DNA from: Bimastos eiseni
Taxonomy: Eukaryota > Annelida > Clitellata > Crassiclitellata > Lumbricidae
Reading direction: 5' to 3'
Assembly: GCA_959347315.1 (NCBI GenBank)
Contig: OY365808.1
Span: forward strand, 6,984,947 to 7,048,946
DNA length: 64,000 nt
The position numbers were made by a program, and so were the translations under genes. The notes under the pieces were generated by a model. It was not told where the DNA came from. It did not search any database and worked only from the letters and a program-made list of their open reading frames with translations. How positions within the stretch are numbered: position 1 is the first letter of the stretch; each line of letters begins with the position of its first letter. Below, in pieces: positions 12,761-24,420 of this stretch.

Positions 12761-14109
12761 TCTCTCTCTCGGTCTGAACGACATGGACCTGTGTTCGGAT
12801 GGCGATGGTGGACGTGGAGTTGTTGGTTTTGGTGATGGATGTGGTAGAGGAGGTGGTGGTGGTTGTGGCAGAGGAGGTGGGGTGGTGTTGGTGGTGGTGT
12901 TTGTGGTGGAGTTAGTGGGGCTGTTATTGGTGGAAGTGGTGGAGGAGGCCGGATGGTCGTGTCCTATGGCTCGGCGTGAAACGGAAGAGCATGTTTGACA
13001 AATATTTCCCGCAAACGATTGCTCGCTGGAAGCCATAATGCGCCAGGAATTAGGGCTCATGTGGATTAGAGATAAGATTCCTAGTCGGTCTTCGCTCTCA
13101 GCGGATGGAATCAGCGCATTCTCAGCCGAATCAGCCGAAGCCTCGTTTTATTCCAGTCATTTTGTCTGCCATTCCGGCGTCCGTGATTTAAGGCAATCCA
13201 AATGATGCAGGAATCGACTAACGGCAGGCAAACAGTCAGGCATATAGGCAGGCAGGCAGACAGATAAGCACTTTTTATTATACAGGCACCAGGTTGAACG
13301 GACGAACGCGTGGTGCAAGAAGCGGACGGTTAGACGGACCTGATTGATTGGTTGATTGATTCACTAATTGATCAATAAATCAAGCATGCAAGAAAGCAAT
13401 CAATCAATCAATCAACAAATCAGTTGATGAATCTACCAATAAATGAATAAATCTATCAATAGATCAATAAATCAACTAACTTAACTGAATAAGTACCCTA
13501 CTGACACATTTACTCACTGATTGCACCTCTGATTGACCTACATACCTACTATCCTATTGATTAGGCCTCTAACTGACTATGCTTACCTACTTACTTACTG
13601 ATTAGGCCTTCGCATAATAGGCTTGCGTTATAATTTCATTTTGCTTTCGACCCTAAGCTGCGTTCTGTGAAAATCATGCAACATAATACGTTCTGTAAAG
13701 ACGCTGAGGAATTGTCTCGTTTTGCCTAACTTGTGCTCGTTAATCCACGTTTTTTGTAATGCAAGCGATATAACGGAAGATGTTAAACGGAGCAATGAAT
13801 TACCTGGCGGTGACGGAGTCGACCCAGGCCGATGGAAACTGTTTCTCTGTCATCGAAGTGTTTATCTAAGATAGCCTTATATCCCGTTGCAATTTGGATG
13901 ATGAGAATAATCACACAACACCAATTAAAATCCTAATGCGTAGACACCAGACATTTGATGTAATCATTTGTTGATTATAATATTGTTCCATATTTAGTTA
14001 AGATAAGACTTCTTACTGAGTGAACACGAGATATATCTAACTGAACTATACTATCTAATATCTCGAATAGACAGCTCCAATTTTAAAGGTGGGGTGGACT
14101 TGGAAACTG

Positions 14110-14210
14110 TATAAACTCTGTTCTTGCCACATCTCATCCCACGCCTTGATAATGGAGGAGGGAGACGCTGTTAATCTCTGTTATGGTACAGCGTCGTTAA
14201 ACTGCACAAC
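14110..14210 (+). repeat. Dispersed repeat family containing GTCCCAAGC, divergent copy
   Basis: Shares TGGAGGAGGGAGACGCTGTT, AATCTCTGTTAT and CAGCGTCGTTAAACTGCA with the copy at 35345-35455, while the GTCCCAAGC core is degraded. Confidence 0.4.
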
Positions 14211-15483
14211 CACGTCTCATTCCGTTCTGTTGCTGACTGTCATATAGAAGTGCGACGGCCTTTTGGTAGAAAAGCAGTCCATGGTTTGGTGGCTGGAACT
14301 GTGCAATAGGTCATTGGCATTTGGTTTCGTGTTTGACACGAGTTGTGTCCAGTATTTGCGATATTCCACAGTTCCGTCGTATCGTATAAGTCCAGTTAAG
14401 TCAGCTAGTTTATTTTTGCACTCAGTTCCACGTTATGTGTAAACAGGCAGAGCTAGAGCTGCTCGTGGCTAAGGTTGCAGGTGTGACGTGTAAAGGTGTC
14501 ACTTGTAAAGGTTGTATTTACACACGACAGGTAATAACGATGATGTCAAACGCAGATAAACAACGAGCAGGGAAGAGTTCGGATGTTCCGCTGTTTGCCA
14601 CCTCGTTATATTTAATGTCATCTTATTGACATTTTTTAGATTAGTGAATATTGTAATTCATGACAGAAACCTTCCGAAAGTGGTCTTTATAAGAAGAATT
14701 TTTAATAATTTCACTTGGAACAAACTGAACATCAGAATGGTCACGAAATGATGTTTTCATTTTCACGCGAAAAAGCAACGGCGTTCTAGTGCGTTCCGGC
14801 TTATTTGACGAAATGGAACGATGACACCGTTGCATTTCACAAACAGGGACGGCGTTTCGGTCCGTTTCGGTCCATTTCGAGCCCTGTATTTACGTTTAAA
14901 GGACATCTTTGTTGCTTGTAAAATATAAAAGACGCAATTATCATCACCTATAATTAGCGTAGCACAATATCAACGATTAAACAGTTCAACACATAAAATG
15001 CAAGTGATAAGCAAAGTAGACCTAATTATTGATGAGCGGGTGTTGTTAAATATTATGTGTTATTTCAATCATCTACTCTGATCCACGTTGAATGAAGTTC
15101 AACAATTGCATACGCTTGAGAAGAAAGATGATAGAGTTCCTGTTCACTCGTTTTCCTTCCAAAAATCCAATTCAAATAGTTATAACAATCAATGAAGAGA
15201 GTTACCGTCATTTGGACACATCGTCGATTAGTGTGTAGGAATTAAACTGAATTAATCTGTAGCAAACAATCCAACGGGTAACTTGCAATTCGATCGTTTG
15301 TGGCTCAGCTATCTCTTCGCTAAAGGTTCGCAAAGATCAAATTGGTTTACTCGAGGTCTGCAATAACGTTACAATCTTCACTTCCTTCATGTTACGTAAA
15401 CTCACTCGACAATTGCCTGATGGTCAAGTTAGTTCTCAATTGACGTCTAAATTCTGTGATTTCAGCAAAGAATCCCGCTGTCT

Positions 15484-16065
15484 TCTTATCGACAAATTAT
15501 TAATTAAAACGCTGCAATTAAACTGATCTCCATCTCGCCATTTTTTTTGAAGCTCCGCTCAATGCTCTTTCACTCGTTGACATTGTCGGTCATTAAAAGT
15601 ATTGTTGAAAAGGAACCTTGATCAGGAAATCTGTTGTCGCGGGATTTCCCCTAGACTGATTAATCTGAATTGCCGCATCCCTCGACTACCGATCCAAATG
15701 TCAAAAAAAATATTAAAGGATATTTTCATTAAGAAAAGATATTAACATATTTCGACGACTTCCTGCGACAATATACTGATAATCCGTGTAAATAATGAAA
15801 ATTTGAGTTGACGCATTAACAAAAATAGGCGTTCCGTCACTCTCTGTCTCTTAAGCCACATGCAATTGTAAAATCAGTAAATTATTATTAATGAACCAAA
15901 TAAAACTTGTTGCTGCCAATACCGGTATAAAAATCCGGCAAAAAAATTAGAAGGCAAAATATCCGTAATCTTGAATCGGCAGAGAACATTGAGCGAATCT
16001 TCAAGAAATGGCGAGATTGAGATCAGTTTAACTGCAGCATTTTAATTAATAATTTGTCGATAAGA
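15484..16065. mobile_element. Inverted-repeat (MITE-like) element with ~85-95 bp arms
   Basis: The left arm (15484-15570, starting TCTTATCGACAAATTATTAA) reappears in reverse complement at 15981-16065 with about 10 percent mismatches. The intervening 410 bp has no coding capacity and no clear further symmetry. No target-site duplication is obvious. The layout fits a non-autonomous terminal-inverted-repeat element of unknown superfamily. Confidence 0.65.
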
Positions 16066-16125
16066 TCGTGTGGCACGGTGACTTATACTGTTGGCTAGAG
16101 CGGGCGGCCCGTAACACTCAGAGAA
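16066..16125 (+). repeat. tRNA-derived SINE, head fragment
   Basis: GTGTGGCACGGTG followed by TTGGCTAGAGCG and GGCGGCCCGTAACACTCAG matches the 5' part of the better SINE copy at 57295-57513. It includes the degenerate A box but stops before the B box. It begins directly at the edge of the inverted-repeat element ending at 16065. Confidence 0.5.
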
Positions 16126-16974
16126 CTAGACTGGCTCTTTGACATATGATATCTTCCGAACAGCGCGCTCGTTCAGCTATAGTCTTGGCTGCAATCCTTG
16201 TCTCTCGATTGCTGTCCAGCCGATGACTGTCGAGACTTCAATCGAGTTGCTACGTTATCTGCACTCATTTGGTCTTGGATCAATCAATTGATTGATTATC
16301 CTGAGTTGACGTGCTGACCGTTTTCATTAGGTGGTTCAATCCAAGTCAAGAGAAATGTTCGATATCTATGCAGCATTTGTATAAAAATCTCTAATTTCAC
16401 ATCGTACTTCATTATCTTGCATTCCAGACCCAACAAGACAACAACAAATGAAAAAGTCCAAGCTTACTCTGATTATGAATAAGATAAATTGAAAAAGAAA
16501 TTGAAAAAGAAAAAAACACTTCCCTTCCTAAACACTACACTTCCCTTGTTAGTGAATATAAAAATCGAAAGAAAAAGAAAAATTGACAAAGAAACAATCC
16601 AAACTTCCTCTGATTGGTAAAATTGGTTGAATAACTTATTTCTGGGCTGTCGTTCTTAAATCTATCCTTAAAACTGTCTAAGAATGGTGCCACTTATTAC
16701 GTTGCTACCGGCTCCAAGTTTTTGGTTTGCGTCGAAGAAAAAAATTGTCTTCGATGCCAAATTTCCAGTTTTCACCGCCACACAATGCTGACTTTAATAA
16801 GATCCCTACTGAGTTCAGTTTCATCGGAGTTACATGAGGTTACAAGTAGTGATTGATTTGGTTCTACAGAATATGGAGAGAAGAAGCCACCACGGGTCAT
16901 CAATTCGGCTCAAGGTCATATGATTGTGCCTCTAAATAGTTTTGTTCTAAGACCTCGAATAAGTAATTGCGTTA

Positions 16975-17425
16975 ACTTATATTACGTCACATTGTATTCC
17001 AATTTATACCGTACATTTCGTTCCATTACCCTACATTGTATCCCTCTATCCTACATTATGTTCCGTTATCTTTCATTGTGCTCCATTACCTTGCAGCATA
17101 TTCCATCAGCCTACATTGTATTCCGTTTCCCTGTAGTGTATTTCATAAACTTGCATTACATGATCATACTGATTTCTTTAATTTAATACTGATTCCATTG
17201 CATCCCTTTATTTTACATTGTATTCCATTTCCTTACATCATATGCCATTACATCACATGCATTCCATTACCTTACATCATCTTCCATTACATCGCATGCA
17301 GTCCATTACCTTACATTATCTTCCATTACATCGCATGCATTCCATTACCTTACATTATCTTCTTGTGCATCACGTCATCTCATTATCTCCCATTACATCA
17401 CATGCAATCCGTTACCTAGAATTAT
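16975..17425 (+). repeat. Degenerate CCATTACCTTACATT minisatellite
   Basis: A roughly 20-bp unit (CATTCCATTACCTTACATTA and variants) repeats with drift through this stretch. Between about 17250 and 17370 a higher-order period of about 50 bp, including ATCGCATGCA, is clear. The overlapping open frames are by-products of the repeat. Confidence 0.8.
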
Positions 17426-17745
17426 ATTCCATTGCCATTACGTTTTCATTTCGCATTAACTCACACCGTTTAGGTCTCCTAGTCTTAGGTACCAATGTCT
17501 TCTTGTGTTTGAAAGCACGGCGAGATTTGCTGTGAAAGGATTTTCTTGAGATTATAGCGTTCTCTATTTATACAAAATAATACGAATGCATGTTTCCTTT
17601 TGGTCGGATATTTTGTTAATGTTTAAGTGATGTTTAAGCAAGCTCTCAAGTACGTTGCATTATAGCACTAAATTATTCAGGAAATCAGTTGGTGTTCGCT
17701 AATAAGATAATTTGTCGAGCAAGACAAATTCCATGGTTGGACTTA

Positions 17746-17869
17746 GTGCGATCGAAAGCCGAGAAGAGAGTACGAAGAAAGACGGAAAGAGCCGACGAAG
17801 GAAGTGAGTGCGATCGAAAGCCGAGAAGAGAGTACGAAGAAAGACGGAAAGAGCCGACGAAGGAAATGA
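17746..17869 (+). repeat. 62-bp purine-rich tandem duplication
   Basis: Two head-to-tail copies of a 62-bp unit (17746-17807 and 17808-17869) differ at a single base near the end (GAAGTGA versus GAAATGA). The unit is GAA/AGA-rich on the + strand. It sits about 170 bp upstream of the candidate Shaw microexon at 18036. Confidence 0.95.
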
Positions 17870-18035
17870 GTTCGCGTTGAAATGAGGTATAAATGCCAGA
17901 AAAGCTTTTGCAGAGCAATGTCTACTGGAATAATATCCATGTATGTTTACGATGGCATTATTTTCATTTCATTTCTTAGACATCAATAAAGCATACTTGT
18001 GTCTTGTTTGACTTTATGGTTTATTTTATTTTCAG

Positions 18036-18074
18036 CGCAACACGGCGCGCTGCAGGAGATGATGCCTTTTAAAA
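18036..18074 (+). CDS. Shaw: Candidate 39-nt cassette microexon of Shaw
   Basis: A strong acceptor (TTTATTTTATTTTCAG) precedes 18036 and a consensus donor (GTAAGT) follows 18074. The 39 nt enter and leave in phase 1, matching the donor at 8797 and the acceptors at 21870 and 24260, so inclusion adds 13 residues without shifting frame. The insert reads A-QHGALQEMMPFK, with the Ala codon completed by the upstream G. It is more GC-rich than the surrounding intron. I infer a cassette exon in the cytoplasmic C-terminal tail. Similarity to a known channel was not verified, so it could be a chance splice-site pair. Confidence 0.5.
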
Positions 18075-18345
18075 GTAAGTCCTTGTGTGTCATGGTGGCG
18101 AAAAGCCGCAATGTGAATATCAGTAGCATATATGTTAAAGGCAAGCAAGTAAGTAAGCTTTATTAGCGCAAGAAAATCCTAAAACAACAACGCATAAAAT
18201 ATTGAAAACGTGGCACAGTCTCATTGGAAAAAAGTGATGCAATAGATTAGGGAACTCTTACTGCACTTCGAAGACTCTGCATCATTTGAACGTGTGTGTC
18301 CAACTGTCCATGCTTGTGTATATCTTTGTATACATGCATAATTAC

Positions 18346-18486
18346 GCATGCATGTATGTATGTATGTATGTATGTATGTAAGTATGTATTTATGTATGTA
18401 TGTATGTATGTAAGTATGTATGTATGTATGTATGTATGTAAGTAAGTAAGTAAGTAAGTAAGTATGTATGTATGTATGTAAGTATG

Positions 18487-18517
<31 letters not shown>

Positions 18518-18700
18518 GTATGTATGTATGTATGTAAGTATGTATGTATGTATGTATGTATGCATGTATGTATGGGTGTATGTATGTATGTATGTATGCA
18601 TGCATGTATACATGTATGTATGTATGTATGTATGTATGCATGTATGTATGTATGTATGTATGTATGTGTGTATGTATGTATGTATATGTGTTTGACTTGT
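18346..18700 (+). repeat. (ATGT)n microsatellite
   Basis: About 350 bp of TATG/ATGT tetranucleotide with interspersed AAGT and GCAT variants. Open frames of His-Thr-Tyr-Ile or Tyr-Val-Cys-Met repeats across it are artefacts. Confidence 0.95.
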
Positions 18701-19712
18701 ATGTATGTGTTTATGCATGTAACTCTATGAATTTCGTAAGAATTGTGTTGCAAGTCATTCGTAGCGGTCTTCGTAGATTATAGAAGCCTCAGTATAGGCT
18801 TCAAAGCCACTTTATCACGCCAACGATATAACTACACACCAGAGACATTACGTCGCATCAAAGACTTGGCGATGGCAAATTTTCTAACACCTCAGCTGTA
18901 TCTTCGAAATAATCAAGATTGAGCGATCCTTTAGGAGGCGGTCCGCAACAGCTCTTAGAGGATCGTATATACTCCCTTTGAATTATAAAGTATCGCGCTG
19001 TTGCTCTTGAAAATTGAAAATACGACGGACCATCTTTGACATTTTACGAACTCTAATTTTCTACCATAGGAGTCATTTTCTTGTACCCTCTCTGACAGAT
19101 TTAGAAGCTAAAGCACGGTTAAGGTGACCTTGGAATAGCTCCGCTATCATCCTTTGTTTTTGAAAGGACTTGTAGATCTGCCTTCTGAGACTTATTGGCC
19201 TCGAAGGGTGACCTATGGCGCCGAGTCTCAAACCAGATCGTTCAATTAAATTGTCCACGATCCTATTGTGACAGATATCGCATACGCTGGGTTGCATCAT
19301 CTTTATTATTACGGTCTGTGTTTCATCTTCAGTATGACTTGCCTAGTTTTATAGTGTCCGCCTTTGTATGATCTTTTTAATTTCATGTATGGATGATAAT
19401 CTTTGTCAAGATAATATGGCGTGTTTTGAATAGTATGCCTGAATATAATTCAAAACGATACTACCTCAACAGATCCTCTGCCTCCTTTGACCTTCTGGAA
19501 ACCGGACTTTTATATCCCTTGGGGCCACCCCTTCCACAACTCTGATTTTACGCAGCGCTCGTGAAGAGGCTGTTGTTCTGCGCTTGGCTTCCAGGTGTAG
19601 CCTGCTATGTTTGGGATTGCTATTAAGATTAGGCCTACTATTAGCTTAGTTGTCCATGCGCTGCGTGTGGAGCCCACAGAGAACGCTGTTGTTCACCATG
19701 CGTGTCACTGAC

Positions 19713-20192
19713 CAGGGGCGGATCCAGACCATCTAGTAAGGGGGGCGATTTTTAGGTTTTAGTGGCAACCGCAGGCAAGCCCACAAATCGTAAAACTTGT
19801 TTACTTTTTTTCTTTGAGTATCATTCTTCTACTGTCTTAATCTATGTAATGTAACTATAAAATGACGTCATGTATTGGTATCCCAATTGTCCGATTTAAA
19901 ATACGCACCGCACAACTTTATTAAAATTCATATTACTTTTAAACAGTCTGCTCAATAGACCTAATTTACTTCCGTTTTCAAACACCATGCTGTGTTAGTT
20001 AAAAATATAATAAATAGTAATAATTTACAACAGTGTATATCTACATTAAAATTTGAAAATTTTTGTTGACATTGCATACTTTCTCTATAAAGGGCTGCAA
20101 AAGCCAAGTACAAATCGCTAAAGAAATTTCTTTCCAAATAATATAAGGGGGGACGATCGCCCCCATCGCCCCCCCCTATGGATCCGCCACTA
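19713..20192. mobile_element. hAT-type MITE
   Basis: A 480-bp element with short terminal inverted repeats. The left end is CAGGGGCGGATCCA and the right end, read inward on the other strand, is TAGTGGCGGATCCA; each is followed by a G-rich GGGGGGCGAT block. It is flanked by an 8-bp near-duplication (TCACTGAC at 19705-19712, TCACTAAC at 20193-20200), the target length typical of hAT transposons. It encodes no transposase. Confidence 0.85.
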
Positions 20193-21869
20193 TCACTAAC
20201 TGATGTAAATTTATTTAACGACGCATCCATAACAAGGATGATATGAGTACCATGCGTGTCAGTGTGGATTCCTCGCTAAGTAGGCCCAGCTGTTGATCGA
20301 GAAGGATCAGGTATGGATCAACGCTGAGTTTATACATCAACTTCTGACGATGTTGTCATCAACTGGAAGTTTGAAGCCCATGTAGCTTCTGGAAAATAAT
20401 GGGCAATGCTGCCTACAATCACTGATTTGAAACGGTGACTTGCAACAAAAGGAAGTAGAAATAGCTGGCAGTTAGACTCTGTCGAGCTGCTGGTTAAAAA
20501 AAGCCGTTTGATGCAGATTGGTTGTAAATGCAGCATTTGGTCTCCTTACCGGAGAACCTCGGAACATAAATCAATAATTGTACTTGAGAGCCCTGAATGC
20601 TATTGCTTAAAAATACATTACATTGCTATATGGCAATAATATCACTTATAATATCACTAATGTTCATTATGTTAGGCATAATGTTAAGCACAAATGTTAA
20701 GCATAACGCACAGTGAGTGCGTGTACTGGTCACACTTCATTGCTTAGTTAACCAGTGAAGTTATAATATACATTATCTGCCTTATCTCTTCAATCTCCTG
20801 CCTCAATACTAGTATGAAAAAGTGTCCCCTACAAACGGAACCAAACGGATCCTTTGGGGATTTTTCTTTCCCAGGTGCCTCTCACCACAATGCTAAACCA
20901 ATCAACAACCTACTGTCCAGTTGACCCTTCTATCCATCGTGTTTTTGTTTAAATTTTACTGGCAATGGTTGTATATTGGTTGTACTGTTAATAATTACTG
21001 TGATTGGAGTCAATAATAACGATATTGATTGACTGGTTATTGATGTTTCATTTTCCTAGATTTTCCGAGATTCGAAAGAGGTCAGTGACTAGATTTTCTG
21101 TTTTTTTCTTAACATAGACCTGATAATTAACTGCTTTCAAGTGATTGAATAAAAAAATCGATTATTTAATTTGATCTTTCTTCTTCTCCGTGTTTCAGAA
21201 ACAGGTAGAGATGCTCACATTGCTTAATTTGCTTATCGTCAAATCATCATTAAATTTTACATATTGATTTATTATTTATTTATTGTGGAGGTTTAATATA
21301 GACAGAATTTGACTAAGTGTTTTAGACCATTCATCAAGCTGTCTCTCCCAAGATTAGCATCGTGAGTCTTGTGAGCGTAAATTGTTTTTGCTTCTAATAA
21401 CAGTATTACGTTTCCTTTCAAATACAGCAAACCAAATGTCCCATGCCATTGCTTTGTAGTAGTGGTTGTAGCTTCTGTTTAATTACACTGTTTGATTGCA
21501 AAGATCATTATCTTCTCCCGCCTTCTTTATTCAAGCTTGGGACTAGAACTGCCAGTGTAGGAGCAGTGCCAAAGTTAGATCGCTTTATAATGTAACTAAT
21601 TGCTTTTATAGCGCCTTCAGAACCTCCTTCCCTGGATATGTTTCAGGCGACAGACGTCTATCAACCATTCTGGATCTGTGCTATAACTCTCGAAATGGTA
21701 TAGACCTAACCACATCTTTTGCTTGTCATCCTTTTAATTAAAATAATAATTGAAATAATAATAATAAATAACATGATACTCAGTAGATAAAGAAATGTAA
21801 AATAATACCATAGAGAGACCGTAAAATGAATTTAACGAACATGTGGCATGAGCTAACATTTGCTTACAG

Positions 21870-22045
21870 GTACCCTGGAAGAATCGGCGCCAATGCTGAC
21901 TGCCAACCATGCGGAAAAGACGGAGAAGCCAGAGGGCATAGGACGACCGCCGAAGGGTCCTTCTGCGCCTGTCCTGACGTCCCGTCCCCCCATCCTCCCG
22001 TCACTTCCGTCAATAGACGCCGTGGCGCCACCTGCTGGTCGGTAG
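21870..22045 (+). CDS. Shaw: Shaw alternative terminal exon 1
   Basis: The acceptor (TTTGCTTACAG) precedes 21870. With the single G left by the exon ending at 8797, the first two bases give Gly, and the frame stays open for 57 more codons to TAG at 22045. The encoded tail begins TLEESAPMLTANHAEKTEKP and is Pro-rich at its end (RPPILPSLPSIDAVAPPAGR), as expected of a disordered cytoplasmic C-terminus. If the microexon at 18036 is used, the junction residue becomes Ser. No AATAAA is seen close behind; the nearest, at about 22541, lies in repeat-like sequence. The tail itself has no family match from memory. Confidence 0.75.
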
Positions 22046-24259
22046 TAACTGTTCTCGTAATACTAGTCGGACCCTTGGGAGGGTAGATTCCATCTCTGTA
22101 GTCATCCGTTGTACGGCTAATTAACGAGGCGCTTGTTGATCAGAAAGATTGGATATTCGATTGACACAAAAGCAGAGGCAGAATGATTTATACAGACACG
22201 GAAACAGTGCAGATAGACTCACTCACATGCATAGACAGACGGTTACAGAGGCATAACCGTGGAAGGACAGACAATGTGCGGGCATGAGAGAAAACAGAGG
22301 TAGAAAAAAAAACTAAATTTAACAGTCAATGGAAAGGAATGACGGTTTAAATACCCCGGCTGAGGGAACGAGTCGACAATCAAATCCAAGGACCACTCCC
22401 AACCGGTCCTCCTAATCACCAAGATCAGACTCCTCTGGATTTAAAGTTGAACCGCTGGCAATGCACTCCAATTACTTTTCCAATTGAGAACACCGTTGGT
22501 AGGAGTGGCGCTATATAAATGCCTGATTACACAACAATCGCAATAAATGCTTGCTTGCACTACATTCCCAGAAGAATTTAACCAGAAACGGCTCCGCCCT
22601 TTGTATTTTCAAAGCATAAAGCTTGGATAAACCGTTCCTAAATATACATTGCAGCCGCTAAAACTGTAGCTTGAATAAATTAAACAAGGAACATTTTTAT
22701 AATTATACAGTAACATTACCTGTCATTCTTTGTAATAATTGTTAGACTGCACATAGGTATCGGTCTTAGTTAATACACCATTACCACGGGGTAATTAATG
22801 GTCATGCCTAGCGCGCCTTTGGGTAAATTTTCTTTAACAAGACGCCATTTAAACACTACAATAATACAGGGTGGGCCGGCATAATTGGTTCGACTTTGCC
22901 GGAAAATAACTCCGCCAATATTTGTAAGTTATTTATAATTAATGCATCAAATTAAAGGTATTTCATTTTAGTAGTAAGATTCAAAAACATTGGTTATTGC
23001 ATCTTTAATCTTCATGGAGAAAATCGTGACATAACAAAAATCATCGTTTTTTAGTGACTAGCTAATGAAAATGTCATGACAATGTTAACAGTAAATCCAA
23101 AAAATGGAACCTTATGGTCAATCATGTTGTACTACACAATAATAGTAATAATTAACTTGGAGATAGTTGGTTGTACCCGGGTCTTCGTCTTGGCTGCAAA
23201 TTAATTCGGACACACGAGCAACGTAGCGGATGTGCGCACCGTATGTACCGATTTGCGTGGTTTAAGACTTGAAGCTCCTGTCTCATTAATTTTTTGTATG
23301 ATACGTTTTAAGGTAGTTTTGTTCCAGACTCTGTTAGGAAATTCTTTAATCATTTGAAATGAATTAAATCCCTCATCAGTTCGCAATACTGATCAAAACT
23401 CGATCGTCTGTCAACGGCGCCATTTTGCGTCACTAACGACAACAAAATAGGGCAACTAGAGCTGTTCCTAACATTTCTTAAACTTAGAAACTAGTACCAG
23501 TTCGACTTTTCCCAAGCTAATACTAGAGTGAAATATCTTTGATTTGATGCATTAATTTTAAATAACTACTAAATATCGGTGGAGTTATTCTCCTACACAG
23601 TCGGACCATTTATGCTAGCACACCCTGTACAATACAGTGATGATTGAACACAATAACCCCCCGATAAAAACGATGACTATTGATTGATTGCTGACAATCG
23701 ACCATCCTATGTTGTTCGCTGGTTAAAGATACGTGTTTGCTAAAATCATTGCGTATATTGTGAATAGTTTCTTCTGGCAAAGGACATTAATACATCCGGT
23801 GGCAGCGAAAGCCAAGAATAGTAATGATCAGAAATTTATATCGCGCTAGCATACGAATTCGTCTCAAAACCTCAGGCGTTTTGGTAACGGACAAGTCCTC
23901 AGTAACTTGCAAAAGGAGGACATAGTTATGTAGATAATGGTTGGACAATGATATGATCTAACTGCATGTTCAAACTTATTTAATGCTCACGATGCTTCTA
24001 TTCAGGATTCTAAACTCGTCATAATATTGAAGATCGGTTTGAAATGCGCATAGAGCGTCACTCCTAGCACTTGCGTAAACAGTGGACAGAGTTCCTTAAA
24101 AGGTGGTGAGGGAAGGGAATGAAGTGGTTGAGGATAAGGGGGAAGAACAGGTGAAGCTGGAAGTGGATTTATCCTGAATTCTGAATTATAAAATTGTGTA
24201 GAAGCAGAATTCTGATTTGTTTAATAAAATTCTACTGAAGTATTTTCGGTCGTTTCCAG
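22046..24259. other. Spacer between the two Shaw terminal exons
   Basis: Contains a repeat tail reading GGCGCTATATAAATG near 22507-22525, followed by AT-rich sequence, and then the mariner-like element at 22867-23627. Nothing coding for the host is recognised. From 23630 to 24259 I see no distinct feature. Confidence 0.5.
22867..23627. mobile_element. Deleted mariner-like element with ~110-bp inverted repeats
   Basis: The left end CAGGGTGGGCCGGCATAATT and the right end (inward CAGGGTGTGCTAGCATAAAT) are followed by about 110 bp of similar inverted sequence, including AATAACTCC and AATGCATCAAAT. TA dinucleotides flank both ends (22865-22866 and 23628-23629), the Tc1/mariner target. On the - strand, 23386-23201 keeps the N-terminal helix-turn-helix of the transposase (NKTTLKRIIQKINETG, ending VRTSA). 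The catalytic domain is deleted, so the copy is non-autonomous. Confidence 0.85.
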
Positions 24260-24420
24260 GCAATACCAAGGCCTCCTCTCCTCCTGCAGAGCTCACTCAT
24301 CCGATAATGGAACCTTCGAATTCAGGCAACGGATGCAAGGCTGTGAAGTCAGCTCATAATTCGCCTACGTCATCAGCCTCACAAATGGCGAACATCACGC
24401 TGATCGTCGTCAACACGTGA
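24260..24420 (+). CDS. Shaw: Shaw alternative terminal exon 2
   Basis: An acceptor (TTTTCGGTCGTTTCCAG) precedes 24260. In the phase left at 8797 the first two bases complete Gly, followed by 52 codons and TGA at 24420. The tail is Ser/Pro/Asn-rich (NTKASSPPAE early, NSPTSSASQMANITLIVVNT at the end). It shares no obvious sequence with terminal exon 1, so the two would give alternative C-termini. Kv3/Shaw genes are known to vary their C-termini by splicing, which fits. An ATTAAA hexamer occurs near 24784. Confidence 0.7.

Larger units (their letters stand above)
8798..18035. other. Shaw intron rich in simple repeats
   Basis: Inferred intron between the S1-S6 exon and the candidate microexon. 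Apart from the repeats listed separately (microsatellites at 9030-9410, a CRE-like minisatellite at 11515-11765, a CR1-like LINE tail, a (CT)4GT array, an inverted-repeat element at 15484-16065, and minisatellites at 16975-17425 and 17746-17869), no exon is recognised. An (AT)-rich stretch lies at 10740-10960 and ATCA-type simple repeats at 13340-13470. Confidence 0.6.
18075..21869. other. Shaw intron with ATGT array and hAT MITE
   Basis: Inferred intron upstream of the first terminal exon. It contains the (ATGT)n array at 18346-18700 and the hAT-type MITE at 19713-20192. A short - strand open frame at 19073-19300 resembles nothing I know. A good-looking acceptor near 20875 opens a short in-phase frame of about 15 codons before a stop, which is too weak to call. 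Confidence 0.5.

Noticed and set aside
12321..12998. Long Ser-Leu and Arg-Glu-Thr open frames over the CT repeat
   Set aside because: Products of the decanucleotide repeat with no domain.
18221..18783. Open frames of His-Thr-Tyr-Ile and Tyr-Val-Cys-Met repeats
   Set aside because: Artefacts of the ATGT microsatellite.
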